A stretch of DNA of 64,000 nucleotides from Marisa cornuarietis (Eukaryota > Mollusca > Gastropoda > Architaenioglossa > Ampullariidae), in the NCBI GenBank assembly GCA_004794655.1, contig SMMW01000087.1:3212501-3276500 (forward strand). Direction: 5' to 3'. Both the position numbers and the translations under genes were made by a program. Each line of letters opens with the position of its first letter. The stretch's first letter is position 1. Under the pieces are notes generated by a model. It was not told the DNA's origin and did not search any database. It saw only the letters and a program-made list of their open reading frames with translations. Shown here piece by piece: positions 1 to 12,383 of this stretch.

Positions 1-297
1 CTTTGTAGGTTAGGGCCTTAAACTTATTCTGTTTTATGTCAGGTCCAGCATCAACCTCATACAATTGTCAGCAAGCCAAAGGTTTCTCTTTAAAATTGAG
101 AATTTAAGCTTTCGTTTCTCTGTGTTGCTGTCACCAAGTCTTTTTTTTGAATGCCAAAATGAATCTCACTGACGTCCTGATATGTTTGCATAGGCAAAAG
201 CTTACAGTAGCGTATCTTGTTTAAGTACCATAAGTCTAGTGGAACGTTGGTTGGTGTAATAAGTATGAGTTAATCAAATACTGTATTTGTGCTTTAG

Positions 298-3200
298 GCC
301 ATTCCATGTATCTTGGCTGGCCTTGAGAACTTCATGAAACTCCCTACAGCTATGACAGAGCTGATAGAGCGCTCACGCAACAAAATATGTGCAGCAGAGG
401 TTATCAGCAGGTGACTTTTGTGTGATCTTAATGGTGTGCTGCATTTGTGAGAAATCCTTTATAACATTTATTTTTCTTATTTATTTCTCATCTATGAGAT
501 AATAAGAGACCTTTGACATTCAGAAAGTCCATTTCAGTTTCTAATTGGGTCTGATATTAGTTGTTGAGCTACTGATTCTATCTTTTTTATTATTTTTGGT
601 TAAACTGTTGCTTACACTTGTGTTGCAGAGATCCGCTCACTTTAATGCTGTATGACACATACAGTAGTGAGGACATTAACATTAACCAGCAGATTGCAGA
701 GAAGTTGATTCAAGAAGGAGCTCGTGTGAACATGGAGATTTTTGGTAGCAGTTCCCAACCAGCAGCATCAGATAGCAGTCGTTCCTCTAGTCCTCTCTCC
801 CATAAAAGTGGCTATGAAGGCAATGTGGAAACTGTTTCACCTGCTAGTGAAAACTTATCTTTAAACGTTGAGAGCTCAGAAGGTGCTGGTGATGCTGGTA
901 TCAACGCAGAGGTGCCCATGAAAAAATTGCTATATACATGGGGTTTACCTCAAGTCTCTGAAGCTGATCCGTCCAAGAGTGATAGTTCTACGAGTGCGTT
1001 CTCACAAGATTCTGTGATAAATAAAACTTCATCAAATAGCAGTGTGGCCACCATCTCTGTGCCTTCATGTTCTACTACAAAGAGCACCTTTACCACAAGT
1101 AAATCAAGTGAAGAGCACCAGCAGGTGCCAATGCCAGGACTTATGCCATTGCCAGAGTGTGGAAAATTCTTCTGTGTGTATGTTCACAAGATCTATGACC
1201 CCTACAATTTTGTGGTAAGTTAAATATTTTTAATAATTTTAATCCATATAATCCATATGTAGACTTCAAAGGTCCCATGCAACTATTTTTGTCACAATGA
1301 CTGGTTAACCTTCTTTCCACAACGGAGTTTTAAAATGACGTAATAAAACAATGGCATATAACTTAAGACAGTAAAGACATCAATGGGTGGGTTGTTTTTT
1401 TTATTATTGCTGCTCTTGGGTAAACATAAGACCAAGAAACCTATACATTTTTTGAAAGGAGAAAACTTAAACTTTGCAATAAAAGTAATGAAAATTTCCT
1501 ACTTTGACTCTGGTGACAATAATAATACAAGAAAATTCACAGTTAACTATTCAATAAAGAATCAACATATCAAAAACATCAGCAAAAATCTCCATCAATT
1601 AGCAGCAAACAGAAAGGCTCAAATATCTTTAAAAGAGTTGCTTTCAACAACAGATTCTTCGTTAATGTCACCAACAAGGTCATCCTTTGGGAAACCACTC
1701 GATGAGCCACTCATTTTTTCAAGAAAAAAAATCGCAAAATCGCTCAGAATAAATTCAAAATGGCTCCAGAACTAAAGAAAAAAGACCAGACAATAGAAAC
1801 AAACTGTCTGATTGGTTGGTTTTTAATTGGGTCAACCAACAGAAGAGCTTTTCTTGGACGCTATAGCAAAGCCACGATCGTGGCTCATCATAATCTACCG
1901 GCAGGGCCACAATGGTGGCTCATCGTGCTAAGGTGATTAAAGCTCAGTACAAGATATCATTTGTCCAGATCTGGTTGAATATCCACTTCTGTTCTCAAAA
2001 CACATGCCTTCAAACATCACCCTGTACATGCAAGCAGGTCAGAGGTCAAACTCATGGTGCTTCATTTGTACAGAGATATGTGTAATTAACATGATCCAGG
2101 TTCTTCCTTAGGTTGAAGGCCTCACAGCATAAGCATTTTCATGCACAATTCTGACATTTGTGTTGTTGACTTTTAAAGAATGTTGGAAAGTATAGTTGTT
2201 ATAAATGTGAGTTTGCAAGTACATGCAACAAAATTCTTAGCACATAATCTTTTGATAATCTGTATCAATAAAAGTTGAATGTCTCATGAATGCTTTCATT
2301 GAGAGACTCGCTCATATCATAGGTATTGAAAGAACTTTTTTTTTTCCTCTTGCATTTTTTTTCTTAGCTTGAAAATTTTATGCTAAATAATGCTTATTAT
2401 AAATAATTAATATTTCCCACTTTTTTTTTTATCTTTCTCTAGTATATTTTCTGTCACACAGATGTACATGTGTTCTTGTAATTATAATAGGCTTTCAATT
2501 GGGTGAAATTTAGTGAACTTTGTGGTGAAATTGCCTTCATTTCTCTTCTCCCTCTTCCCCCTAAACCTTTAGCTGTGTGGTTCATGGGACTTAAATGGTG
2601 TGACATGACACTCTAATTTTTAGTTTTAATAACCCTAGTGCCAGACTGGACTGTCATGCTGTGGCTTTAAAGCAAACCTGTGTTTTGAAGTATAGGCTAA
2701 TCAGCAAAAGCAGGTTCGAAATTTTTGTTTAATGAAACATTCTATCCTGATATAGTTATTATAGGCAAGTTAAATGACTTCTAACAGTCATCATAGAAAA
2801 TCCTGTGCAAACATGCGAAAAGAAAAAATGGAGTTCAAAATTGATTTCGAAAATATAAGAGAATGTTCACATAACTTTACTAGTCTGCATACAAACATTG
2901 TAGTCAGTCAGCTTGATCACATGCTCTTTATTCCACAATGTGGTACATGTACTGTGTTGTCACAGATCATAAAACAAGGAAGGATGTGAAATGGGAGAAG
3001 ACCCTTCATGAAACTGGACCACTCCTTCAAACATTTCTGTTTTTGCAGCTTCGGCATCAGTGTGGCAGATTATCTTGTAGACATTTTACTTGCTTTTGGC
3101 AGAAATCTTGTTGCTTCAAGAATTTACATATCCTATTCTATATTATTATTATTAATTTAGCTTAGTAACTTTGTAATAGTAGTATTATCTGCCTTCCTCC

Positions 3201-5794
3201 TTATCTTAGATCTCTTTAACATTAATAAAAGAATTGCTCATTGCAGGTTATATCTCATGCTATATATTCCCAGCTTGAGGAGATGATGGCTTCCATGAAC
3301 ATGCAGTTTGTAAACATGGGGGTGAGTGGCTGATACCTATGCATGTGCATGGGAGAGGGTGGGGGTTACGGAAGGATGCAGTAGTAAGAACAAAAGATTT
3401 CAACCTGCAGGTGCATTGTGGTAATGAGATGTGGTCATTGTGGTAATAAGATGTAGTCATTTAGTGATTTAGAGTGGCTGTGTCATGGCTGACATGACTG
3501 TAAAGTAAAGCTGAAAGTAACAGAAGAGCTCACCGAAGAACCTATTTGGCCACGGTCTCTTCCCAGCTCCCAGCTCTTATCTCACGGGCATCTTTCCCTG
3601 TTGCCTGCCTTCTAAGCTTATTACAACTATGTATCATATAAGATATGCATTCACTCAGTCAGACATGGAAATAACACATTTGATCACATTTGCACCAACA
3701 CCGCCACCTACGTTACTTTACTCTCAATAAATAACACTTTTAAATGCTAATGGTTAATTCATATATAATATTTATTAAATTATAGCATCGACATTATTCT
3801 TATGATTATATTAAACAAATGGTTTTATGAATTGTTTATGAATGTTAGGGGTCAGGAGATGCATCACAGCAACAAAAGGCATCAGTGGTAAAGGACCCCC
3901 TCGTTGATAACCTGTATATGGCAAGACGAGGCAATGTTCTCTACCGAGCTATCTTTGTAGGCACTATAGAGGGGCAGGTAAGTCAGTTTATATCTTACTT
4001 AGTAGTTTTTTTTTTAACTGGTATAATTTTAACTGTGTTATCCAACTTTAACTGTGTTACACTGATTTTCGAAAAACTTATTTAATTTGCCAGGGGAACA
4101 CACAAAGTGCAAACCATTGCTTAGCTGTAAACATAGCACAACTCATTTTTTCTAAAACAAATTGGGCTGTGAATGCATTTAAGGCATAATTTGTATCAGA
4201 TCATCATTGCAATTGTTATCTTTTGATTGTATGGTTGGGTACATGTTTACATCTCTGTCTGTGACAGTATCGCCTGTATTTCCCAGACTACTGTATGTAC
4301 GATGTTGTGAGCCCAGATGCACTGTTCATTTTGCCCACCCCGTACTGGAGCCTACCCTTTGCTGCTTGTAAGGCCCGCTTACATGGTGAGTACCAACAGC
4401 AGCATTGACTGCTTGACAGAATGTTTTTCTCCTCCCATGCAGGTTTGAGGAGAGGTCGTCTCATAAGTTACCTACACTTTTTTTTTTAACTTTCTTGTGG
4501 AAAAGATTTCTCCAGACAAAGGACTATTACACCACTTTGGATAACTTAAAGAGATTCCTTTTGGTATATAATATAGGCTCAGAAAGCTGCATGAACAAAA
4601 AGGAGTAAATTTGTGAAATTTCCTTTAGAAACTTGTATTCAGTACTTGTACTTCTGTATTGGATAGTCAAAATATGTACTTATTTACATATCCTATTGTA
4701 TACCATATAAGGAAAGAACTGTACTCATTTACATATCCTATTCTATACCCTTGAAGGAAAGAAGGGAAAGGGTAAAGTACACTAATGACAATAAGAAAGT
4801 GACTGGCTGTAGTGGCCTTTGGTGTAAAACTGTCATTTCATAATAAATAGCAGCTTTTGCTGTCACTGCAGGGTGCAGATAATTTTGCAGTGAGGGTTTG
4901 TGGGCGGTGCTTTCCAAACCTGCAGGATGTTACTAAATGAGCTGAGGGTGGAGGTCCTTTTCCCAGCCTGCTAGTCTGTGGCAGTGTTTTTATTGAGTGC
5001 TGACAATTTGTGATGAAGCAGTCTGTGTGGGATTACAGGCTGAAAACAGAATGTTCAGAGTAGACTGTAACAACGGATACACATTAGTCTGGTTCATGCA
5101 TGCCTCACGGTACCTTGTCTGTCGAGAAGAGGTGGCAGCATTTAAAGGGAAAACTGTAGCTCGTTTTGAGCGCAGAAAGACTGATGGCGACTGGTGTTGA
5201 ACTATTGCTGTGAACAGACAACAGTATTAAAAAATATATCCAGCAAATAAAAAAGGTTATTGTTTATCCCTTGATCTTCAGCAAGTGTTGACATCTCCAT
5301 CGTGCTTGAAGCCAACATGTATTAGTGCCAGCTAGATTTTACCAACAGCTAAAACACGTAGAAGTCAGCTTTCCTAGGTTCCCAGTATTTAGATAATGAG
5401 TCACACAGTGTGTAGTTTTGCTTAGTATGGACGTTCCGTGGCCCATTTACAAGCTGTTAGGGCGTATGTAGATGAGTGTTGTAATGTCGGTGAACATCTG
5501 GAAGTTTGTGGGTTAACGTCGATACCTGCTTTTTTGTCCGCAGGTGTGAAGCCCAAGAAAGAGGCGTGGTCAGTGGGCACCACGTTGAAGTTCATGCAGC
5601 TGGCCCAGGACCACGTGCTGGTGGCCATGCTCAAAGTTGTTGACGACCCTGTGGGGGAGGAGCACAGCAGCACAGTCCACAAGACCAGGGGAAGAGTTGT
5701 CACCCTCTCGCTTGTGGACACGAGTGACCCCGACGATGACGTGATTATTTCTGACCAGCTTATTTCCTGTGAACTGTCGGTGGCTGACGATTAA
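298..5794 (+). CDS. TDRD7: Tudor domain-containing protein 7-like, 3' part (six exons)
   Basis: Six exons join in one frame: 298-410, 629-1214, 3247-3321, 3849-3977, 4268-4385 and 5544-5794 (1272 nt, 423 codons plus TAA). Every junction has AG/GT and matching phase. Exon 1 (AIPCILAGLENF...) and the start of exon 2 (LMLYDT, then ININQQIAEKL) form the C-terminal half of one Tudor/SNase-like domain. A Ser-rich linker of about 130 residues follows. A second, terminal Tudor domain runs from PECGKFFCVYVHKIYDPYNF through GNVLYRAIF, YRLYFPDYCMYDVV and SLPFAACKARLHG to LSLVDTSDPDDDVII, close to the stop. A Tudor pair with this C-terminal layout fits TDRD7, which has three Tudor domains, better than TDRD5, which has one. 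The family acts in germ granules in piRNA and mRNA control; N-terminal LOTUS domains would lie left of the window. The canonical DYGN of methylarginine-binding Tudors is DYCMYD here. The paralogue within the TDRD family remains somewhat uncertain. Confidence 0.82.
1215..3246 (+). other. TDRD7-like intron 2, no coding content seen
   Basis: This 2.0-kb intron runs from a GTAAGT donor to a TTGCAG acceptor. It is AT-rich with short poly-T runs. Open frames inside it (for example 1383-1775) have no splice support or recognisable domain. I see no mobile element with clear ends. Confidence 0.6.
4386..5543 (+). other. TDRD7-like last intron, duplicated at 62.4-63.4 kb
   Basis: This intron runs from a GTGAGT donor to a TCCGCAG acceptor. 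Most of it, together with the preceding exon, is repeated in diverged form at 62421-63397. A 67-codon open frame at 4997-5200 survives poorly in the copy, where a TGA and an insertion of about 30 bp interrupt it, so it is treated as non-coding. Confidence 0.65.
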
Positions 5795-6272
5795 AACAAG
5801 AACATAATGGCACACCAGTTGGTTTGGAGAATTAACTAGACATTGAGCGCCGCAGTTCTCTTCAATCAAAACCTTGTCTATCTTCTGTTTAATGTATCAG
5901 CATCAGAAAACATTATGGATGTGAAGAAGCTGTGTCGTAGGTTACTGCAGTGATTCGCTGATATTTCAAACTGTTTGGTGTCTCGGGCGTACAGAATGTT
6001 GTCTGCATCGTCTGAGAAAGATTGTAGCTTAACCGGGATAGTGGCCCAGGAATGGTCTATGAAGAAAACAAACCACTGACGATCACGAGAGGGAGGCAGT
6101 AGTGTGAATACTGTGTTCTGTTGGAGTGTATTAGACGCTAAGTGAAAATAAAAGGGGAGCTGGTGATACTTAGAATCAGCGAAATCCTTGGGTTGCACAA
6201 AGTCTAGCATGAAAATGAGTGCGTGTCAGAAGGTTCCACGCGTTTTTTGTTGAACAATGTAGTTTTATGTAA

Positions 6273-6278
6273 AATAAA
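6273..6278 (+). terminator. Candidate polyadenylation signal of the TDRD7-like gene
   Basis: An AATAAA lies 479 nt downstream of the TAA at 5792-5794, which is a reasonable 3' UTR length. No other plus-strand AATAAA was noted between the stop codon and this point. The cleavage site is not determined. Confidence 0.45.
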
Positions 6279-8071
6279 AGCTTTTAATACATTTTCTCCA
6301 GAACTTCTGCTGTTCAGGCTTCCTAGAGCAATTACTCTACGACAGTAGGGTTGGCTAGATTGCCTTGAATGAAGGATCGGTTTGATATTAAATGATTACT
6401 CTCAGCACCCAGTCATGATGATGGCAACAGGGTTGGCTTGCACCACGCATTCACCCACCACATTTCACCAAGGTTTAACAGACAGACTATACATGTGTGA
6501 ACTGTACTTTAAACGGCAATTGTGTAGTGAACGGTACAGTGTTTTTTAACATGGAGAACTCGAAGACAAGCGTCTAGTTTCAGATGTTTTATCCCTGTAG
6601 CAGACCCCACAGATGATGTTTTACCTCCTGAACCGTAAACACCACGCAGTTGCAAATAAACAGTGTCCATAAGGTGTGGACATCTTATTGCAGCTACGAA
6701 AATAAGACGCTTTGTCTTGAGTTGCCGTTTCTGCCCTGGGGAAAAGTGTCACCTCATAACTACGGTCCTTTGTGTTAGCAATTTCCCAGACTTGCACGAC
6801 GTGACATGTGGACTAAACGCTCGGTGGATGATTTTGTAGACTGGCTACACTCATCTCCTGCTGTTGGTAGATCAGATAAAACACAGCTCACAAAGAATAA
6901 ACTAAAGGTGGGGTGAGGGGCTGGTCGTGACAAGGCGTAGGCACCATGCTTTTTCTTGTTTCTTTGATTTTTAATGACCTCTCCACCATAAGCTCCCAGT
7001 GCGACGCCCGGTCAGCCGCGCTTTTTGTGGTACATATCTGTCCCTCACACCCCTAAAAAAGTGTGTGCACGTGTGGAGTGTCAGGCTTCGTGCTTTCTGA
7101 AGTCATCACTGACAGCTCGCTCCTTCACTCTCTGTCTCCCACCCGCCATCCACGACACACGCTGAAGTCCTCGGTAAAAAAAAAAATACACCCCGAGTTA
7201 GCTCTTTTCCATGGCCCTCTATTCGGTAATAATTTTTTATTTTTATAATGAACAAGCTTGTGCAAAATAGAGAAGAGCTCGAGGCTGTCAAGTTCAGAAC
7301 TTAAGGTCTACTTTTGTGAAACAAAACAGTACATGTTAAAAAGTGGTGCAGTGTTCTTTCATTTGTTGGGTTGTCTGATGATTTTTAACAAGCAGCCTGC
7401 AGTCAAGTCGCTTGCCGTTATTCTTCAGCAGAGAGTAAGGCTAGCATTAAAGTTTAGTTATTGATAAATATTATAACCACAAGTTCATGTGCAAGTACTT
7501 TTAATTACATCTTCAAGATCGAAATTGCTCTGTATAGTGTAGAAAACGACCATATGCTTGAGAAAAGCTGATGAAAGAGATTAACCTGTAATCGAAATTA
7601 AAAAAAAAACAAGACATTTAGTAATTTCTGACGCTATTTAACCTCATCTACATCACAGCGAAACCAGTTGAAGAATATTGCCACGTGAACGTGTTGCCTC
7701 TTGAAGTTAGTACTAAGTTGAAAATCTTTCGAGGAGATGGAATTGCAAGTTGTTACGTGGAAAGTGGTCTTTATACGAAACAGTTGTAGTGAGATACGAC
7801 AAGGTGTACATGGCCATGGGTTGGAGAGCTGCCCATGGTGTGCACAGCTGTCGTTGGTGTGATTACAGGATTTGTCTGTACTTTTTCTAGTGAGAAGACC
7901 CTGATGTTTGCTCAAGCACGAGCCAACACTGCTGCCGACGTTCTCCTAATTAGCATACTGCACGTGACACGTGACTCGAGGCCATGATTGACATGTCGGG
8001 GAGAAAACGTTTCCTTCGTGTCAACATCGCGCTCTTCGTTCTGCAGTAGTTACATCACACGCAACCCGTGA

Positions 8072-10923
8072 ATGGAGGAGAAGTCAGGCGGCCACAAAGC
8101 TGCGATACCCGTGAGTTTGTACACGTGTGTGGACGGCACTAAGCCAACATATTCTGGATCGTTTCATGGACATCAGTTTGCATGCACGACCCCCCGACAA
8201 ACACCTGACAACGTTCTACGGTTCGCAGCAAAGTGTGGGCCATGAAATGATGCCTCGACATACAGCAGATTCAGATGAGATTTCAGATTCTTTATCATTT
8301 TTTTTCCATTTTATCTGATTCTCCATCATTGTTCCACAATGAAAGCAGGTTCACCTGACACCCATTCTACCACGGACTTGTATTACTGGACTGCTTGCAG
8401 ACGATTTTTTTGAGTGAAGTCATAGAACGAGGCTGGTTACGAAATAGGTTCCGGTTTAGTCACGTTTCAGTTTGACTACTAGAACGAGGCAGGTTACGAA
8501 ATAGCTCCCTGTTTATTCACATTCATTGTTAAGGCTCGCCGAGACTAACAGCGGAGAACTTCGCAAGAGGCTCAGCGTTGGTCTCGGCAGACAGACAGCA
8601 ATCCACCTATACACGTCCTTGATTCTACAAGAACTGGATAGTTTTCACTTGCCCTGTTTTAGTTCCATTTCCTTCTCTTCGCTCTGATTGAGTCTATTAA
8701 TCCTCTGCGCTAGAGAACAACGTGAAAGATTGGCGATGATATTCATGTCGAGACTAGAACAAAGTTACTAACTAGCGGGTCAAGACGATGAGATTAAGGG
8801 AAGCATACTAAACAGTGATAAAAATCGTAAACGGTGAAATGTGTCACTAACCTGCACAAACAACTCTGTTTTCTTCTGTCTACAAGATTTCTTTTCCATA
8901 GTTTATGTATTTAGTTTGATTTCATAGACGTTGGATCTTTAAAGGAGTACTGTGTTCGTTTAATTAATCAGATTGGACTACACGTTTTCCTGTTCTGCGC
9001 TTTAGCCCCTTTTCTTCCCTTTCGTATTGGTTGGGTTCTTCAGTTTCTCCCTGTCATGATTACTATTGTTGTTGTTATAATTATTATTTGTAAAGCGCCA
9101 TGAGCTTGTTCATTAATCTGTGATATGCTTATTATTATTATTATTACAAACATCTCGTGGCTTGGCCTGGAAGCCAGGGGCAAGACCGATGGCTCTGGTA
9201 CGACAAAAAGCGGAAAGGATGAACGATTTTGTTTTTGTACTTAAAGCTTTTATTTTGACATTTAGCCTCACTCCTTACTCGCTAAAGCATTTTGCAAAAT
9301 AAAAAATATACATTTGCTTCACCACCGACGTTGAGTTATTCATTATCTGAATGACAAGGTATCACTGAGTTAATTGTTGTGAAGATCTAGAACTAGTGGA
9401 AGACAGATATGTAATGAGATTTCTATATGGTGCTTGTAATATACTAAAAAGTACAATCTGTGCCAGGGTTTGTAGTTTTTGAACGTGTCGAGATGATTTG
9501 GTAAAAAAGAAATATCTTCCCATTTCCCAAACCTTAAAACGTTTGTTGAATTTTGGGCGGCAACACAACGAATAAGACAACGATCATTCACAAAACGTTG
9601 ACGACCAAAAAGTAATTTGTTCTGTCCTGTACACAATAAATCAAGCTGTGGACAACGGTTCACATGTAGGTGACATAGAGTCATTGGGTTCATTGTTGTG
9701 AACGTCTAGAACTAGTGGAGGATGAGATGCCTATACATGTTGTAATATACTAAAAAGTACAACCAGTATCATAGTTTGTCGTTTTTGAAAGTACGGAAAT
9801 GATTCGGAAAAAGAAACCGGTCGTCTCAGCGCAATGCTTGCACGGTTCGGTTTTCAGTACAAAACCATGTGACCAGCAAACATCTTTTAGTCGCAAACGC
9901 GGAGGAAGATTTTTGGGCCAAAGTTCTTTCCTTTGCTTTTCACCGGCCACCAGTTTTCAAGAGCATTTTTTAGGTGATGTCTGAAAACTGTAATATGATA
10001 ATTTTTTTTTTTTTTTTTTTTTGGTCGAGAGGCCACTTTTTTCTGGTATCACAGATATGAATTCGTCGCGAGTGTTTCTAGTAGCTAGTAGTGTTTTTTT
10101 AAAGTAAAGAGCTTAATCGCTGCTTCTTGAAATACTTTAACAAAAAAACTGATGACCAAGTAGCAATGTAGCGGACAGGCCATGTAGTGGACAACGGACA
10201 GGTCATGTTGGTGTAGCAAGAGAGATGACTACCCCACACGAACCACCCATTGCCTCTACTTTTCTCCCCTTTTTGTCGGTCTCAGTCGAAGACCTTAGGT
10301 TTGCTTTTTAAGATTTTTACATTTTATTTTACAGTAACGTAACTGCACGCATTGTCCATCATTAGCCCAGTATGGGTGTCCCTGTAAATGATGTGGCACG
10401 GAAGCATTCAAAATGTTTTGTTGATCAAATTTTCTTGCAAACTAAAACCTAAAACACAGTCTTGGGCTTTAAAACAAATATAAACAGCAATAAAACTTTA
10501 CCCATTGTCTTTTAATGTCTCTCACATTGCAAGGAAGTGTAACATCATCTATCTGATTCAATGCTACACGTTGCTTTCATATTTCTGTAGGTGCATGAGA
10601 TTTTAAAAAAATGCCAACTTCTGATAAGGGGACATCTGTAGTTTAGTTCGTTTTTACCTGACCGACGGGTGTTCCCACATCGCAGGGTTTGCTACCTTAG
10701 TCTTGTCCTGTTCGCGTATTGAAGTGAAAGTCTGTGTTTAAATGGGCGACTGATAGCTTCCCCAACACCCTGATCGGCAGTTTTATGTTACTTCCAAACA
10801 GAAGTATATGCGATTGCACACTCAGTTTTTAGATTTTAAGGAAACAAAAATAAGGCTCATAAACTCCGAAAGAAATTTTGTTATTTTAGTTCTCCGTTTT
10901 TGTACAGTGCATTTTTTAAGCCA

Positions 10924-10966
<43 letters not shown>

Positions 10967-11598
10967 AACATATGCACATGCACACGCACACGCACGAGAA
11001 CCAGTGCACTGTTGCATGTCAAGAGTAACGGTTCCTGACAAAGTTATCTGTGAGTTGTTACTCAACGTAGAGTGTGTCTGTGTAACTGACATCATAACAA
11101 AATATGTGTTCATCAAATTATCTTTGTGTTGTCAGTTAACAAAAGGATACAGTCTATAAACTCTCACTTTAAAACTGTCGTGAACATTATAATCTCATTA
11201 ATATACGTAAGTATTGTATTTTGTCCAGTGGGTATCTTGTGGCGGCCAGACCCGAGTTCTGGCGAGACGCGGTGTAGTCCACCTTCGTTAATGGGCCTAA
11301 CTGGACAGGTAGAGTTCAATGTGTGACCATGTTTGACACTTAGTGCATTACAATATTGTGTACAAATGGACGATAGTCACAAACTGGATAACCCCTTGAC
11401 AAAGACCCTTCATGCCCCGAATAACGTGTTTTATGTAAGGGTTTGAGATGTCCAGATTTTTGCACGGTCTGTAAACATGAATGCCTGCACATCTCATTTG
11501 TCTGTTCTGATTTTCCTCAGCATGCAATAGAATACTACAGACAGACCCACACTGCTTGCGCGATGCTTTTCAAGAGAATAAAAGCCGGCGATGATTAA
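8072..11598 (+). pseudogene. Small two-exon gene of unknown function, copy A (frameshifted)
   Basis: Exon 1 (8072-8110) encodes MEEKSGGHKAAIP and ends exactly at a GTGAGT donor. Exon 2 (from 11521, after a TTTTCCTCAG acceptor) reads HAIEYYRQTHTACAMLF, then KRIKAGDD and a stop at 11596-11598. Both splice signals and the phase (0) match copy B. Relative to copy B, a one-base length difference in the AAGAGAATAAAA tract shifts frame and truncates the protein to about 38 residues; the lost tail is still readable in another frame downstream (MIKKRPQEVAIYHDKGY...). No family is recognised. More exons could lie between the two. It may be a pseudogene or a diverged short product. Confidence 0.35.
10919..10983. 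repeat. CA microsatellite in unit A
   Basis: A (CA)n tract followed by interrupted CA/CG steps. The equivalent part of unit B (about 18130) has only a short CA run, so it expanded after the duplication. Confidence 0.9.
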
Positions 11599-11731
11599 GA
11601 AGCGACCCCAGGAAGTGGCGATCTATCATGACAAGGGCTACAACTCCAGCGCAGGCTGCCACAAAAACGTCTTGTAAAGCTCGCCATCCTTCTACCCATC
11701 AGTGAGCTTCTCCCCTCCTCCACTACTGTGC

Positions 11732-11732
<1 letters not shown>

Positions 11733-11787
<55 letters not shown>
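11733..11787. repeat. TG microsatellite at the end of unit A
   Basis: A nearly uninterrupted (TG)n tract of about 50 bp. The unit B counterpart at 18781-18807 is a shorter, CG-interrupted TG tract. Confidence 0.95.
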
Positions 11788-12223
11788 TGAGCTCATTTAC
11801 CGTGCATCGTCTAGAAATTGCTAAATTAAGGCATTGCTCCATCAACATTGGTAAGAAAGTGATAGCAGCCCCACCCCACACACATACAGCAAACACACAC
11901 AGAGTGAGAGAGGCTGTAAGCAGAAGCAGTGTTCAAGTCTTTATTTGTCACGGTTTGACACAAAAGGAACAGATAGCGTATTCTTATCCCCGGCAAAACC
12001 GCAAACAGACCCTGTATATTCCTGGAATACTATGAAACACTTGTTGAACTTAGTCGAAAAGTTTTGACTTGCGTTTTACTTCACAATTATTTTTAATCGT
12101 TTGAGTTTTGAAAAGGTTGGTAGGAATCAAGAAGTTATTAGACTTCATTTAGTAGGACGGGAAAAATTAAGCAGGTCATTAAAATGAGTTAATCTCTTTG
12201 ATTAGACAGATAACCATACAAAG

Positions 12224-12383
12224 CAGTGGTGTATGAACCGGGGAGGGGAGCAAGTGGTGGGGGGGGGGGCAGCCGGCCTCTCAAAAAAAAAAGATACTGA
12301 GGATAAGAATGTAAACGCCGTTCACTGTCAGTATGGAGTTTGCCCACCCACCACCCAAAGCCGAGCTTCTTCCTACGCCACTG
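12224..12383. mobile_element. Short inverted-repeat element (MITE-like), about 160 bp
   Basis: The left end reads CAGTGGTGTATGAAC and the right end, read in reverse complement, CAGTGGCGTAGGAAG: a 15-bp terminal inverted repeat with three mismatches. The interior has a G run and a poly-A run and no coding capacity. CAGTGGCGTA-type ends are common in animal hAT-like MITEs. No matching 8-bp target-site duplication is visible, so the element is probably old. It lies between the two duplicated units. Confidence 0.5.

Larger units (their letters stand above)
6860..11790 (+). repeat. Tandem segmental duplication, unit A
   Basis: This block matches 12839-18800 in the same orientation through a chain of collinear segments: 6860-7060 with 12839-13045, 7295-7490 with 13047-13260, 7610-7920 with 13330-13790, 7970-8335 with 13798-14155, 8625-8830 with 14205-14375, 9240-9610 with 16790-17370, 9680-9800 with 17560-17700, 10780-11110 with 18010-18290, and 11380-11760 with 18430-18790. 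Conservation is uneven: the segment around 8041-8220 is almost identical and others are clearly diverged. The unit also holds an internal repeat, since 9362-9500 resembles 9680-9800. It ends in a TG microsatellite. Confidence 0.85.

Noticed and set aside
1383..1775. 130-codon open frame in TDRD7-like intron 2
   Set aside because: AT-rich, Lys/Asn-rich translation without domains or splice sites; bordered by coding exons that join directly.
4997..5200. 67-codon open frame in the last TDRD7-like intron
   Set aside because: The duplicate at 63.0-63.2 kb carries a TGA and an insertion in this frame, and the flanking exons splice without it.
11736..12035. Plus-strand open frame starting in a TG microsatellite
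   Set aside because: Its Cys-Val start is repeat-derived and the remainder shows no domain and no conservation in unit B.
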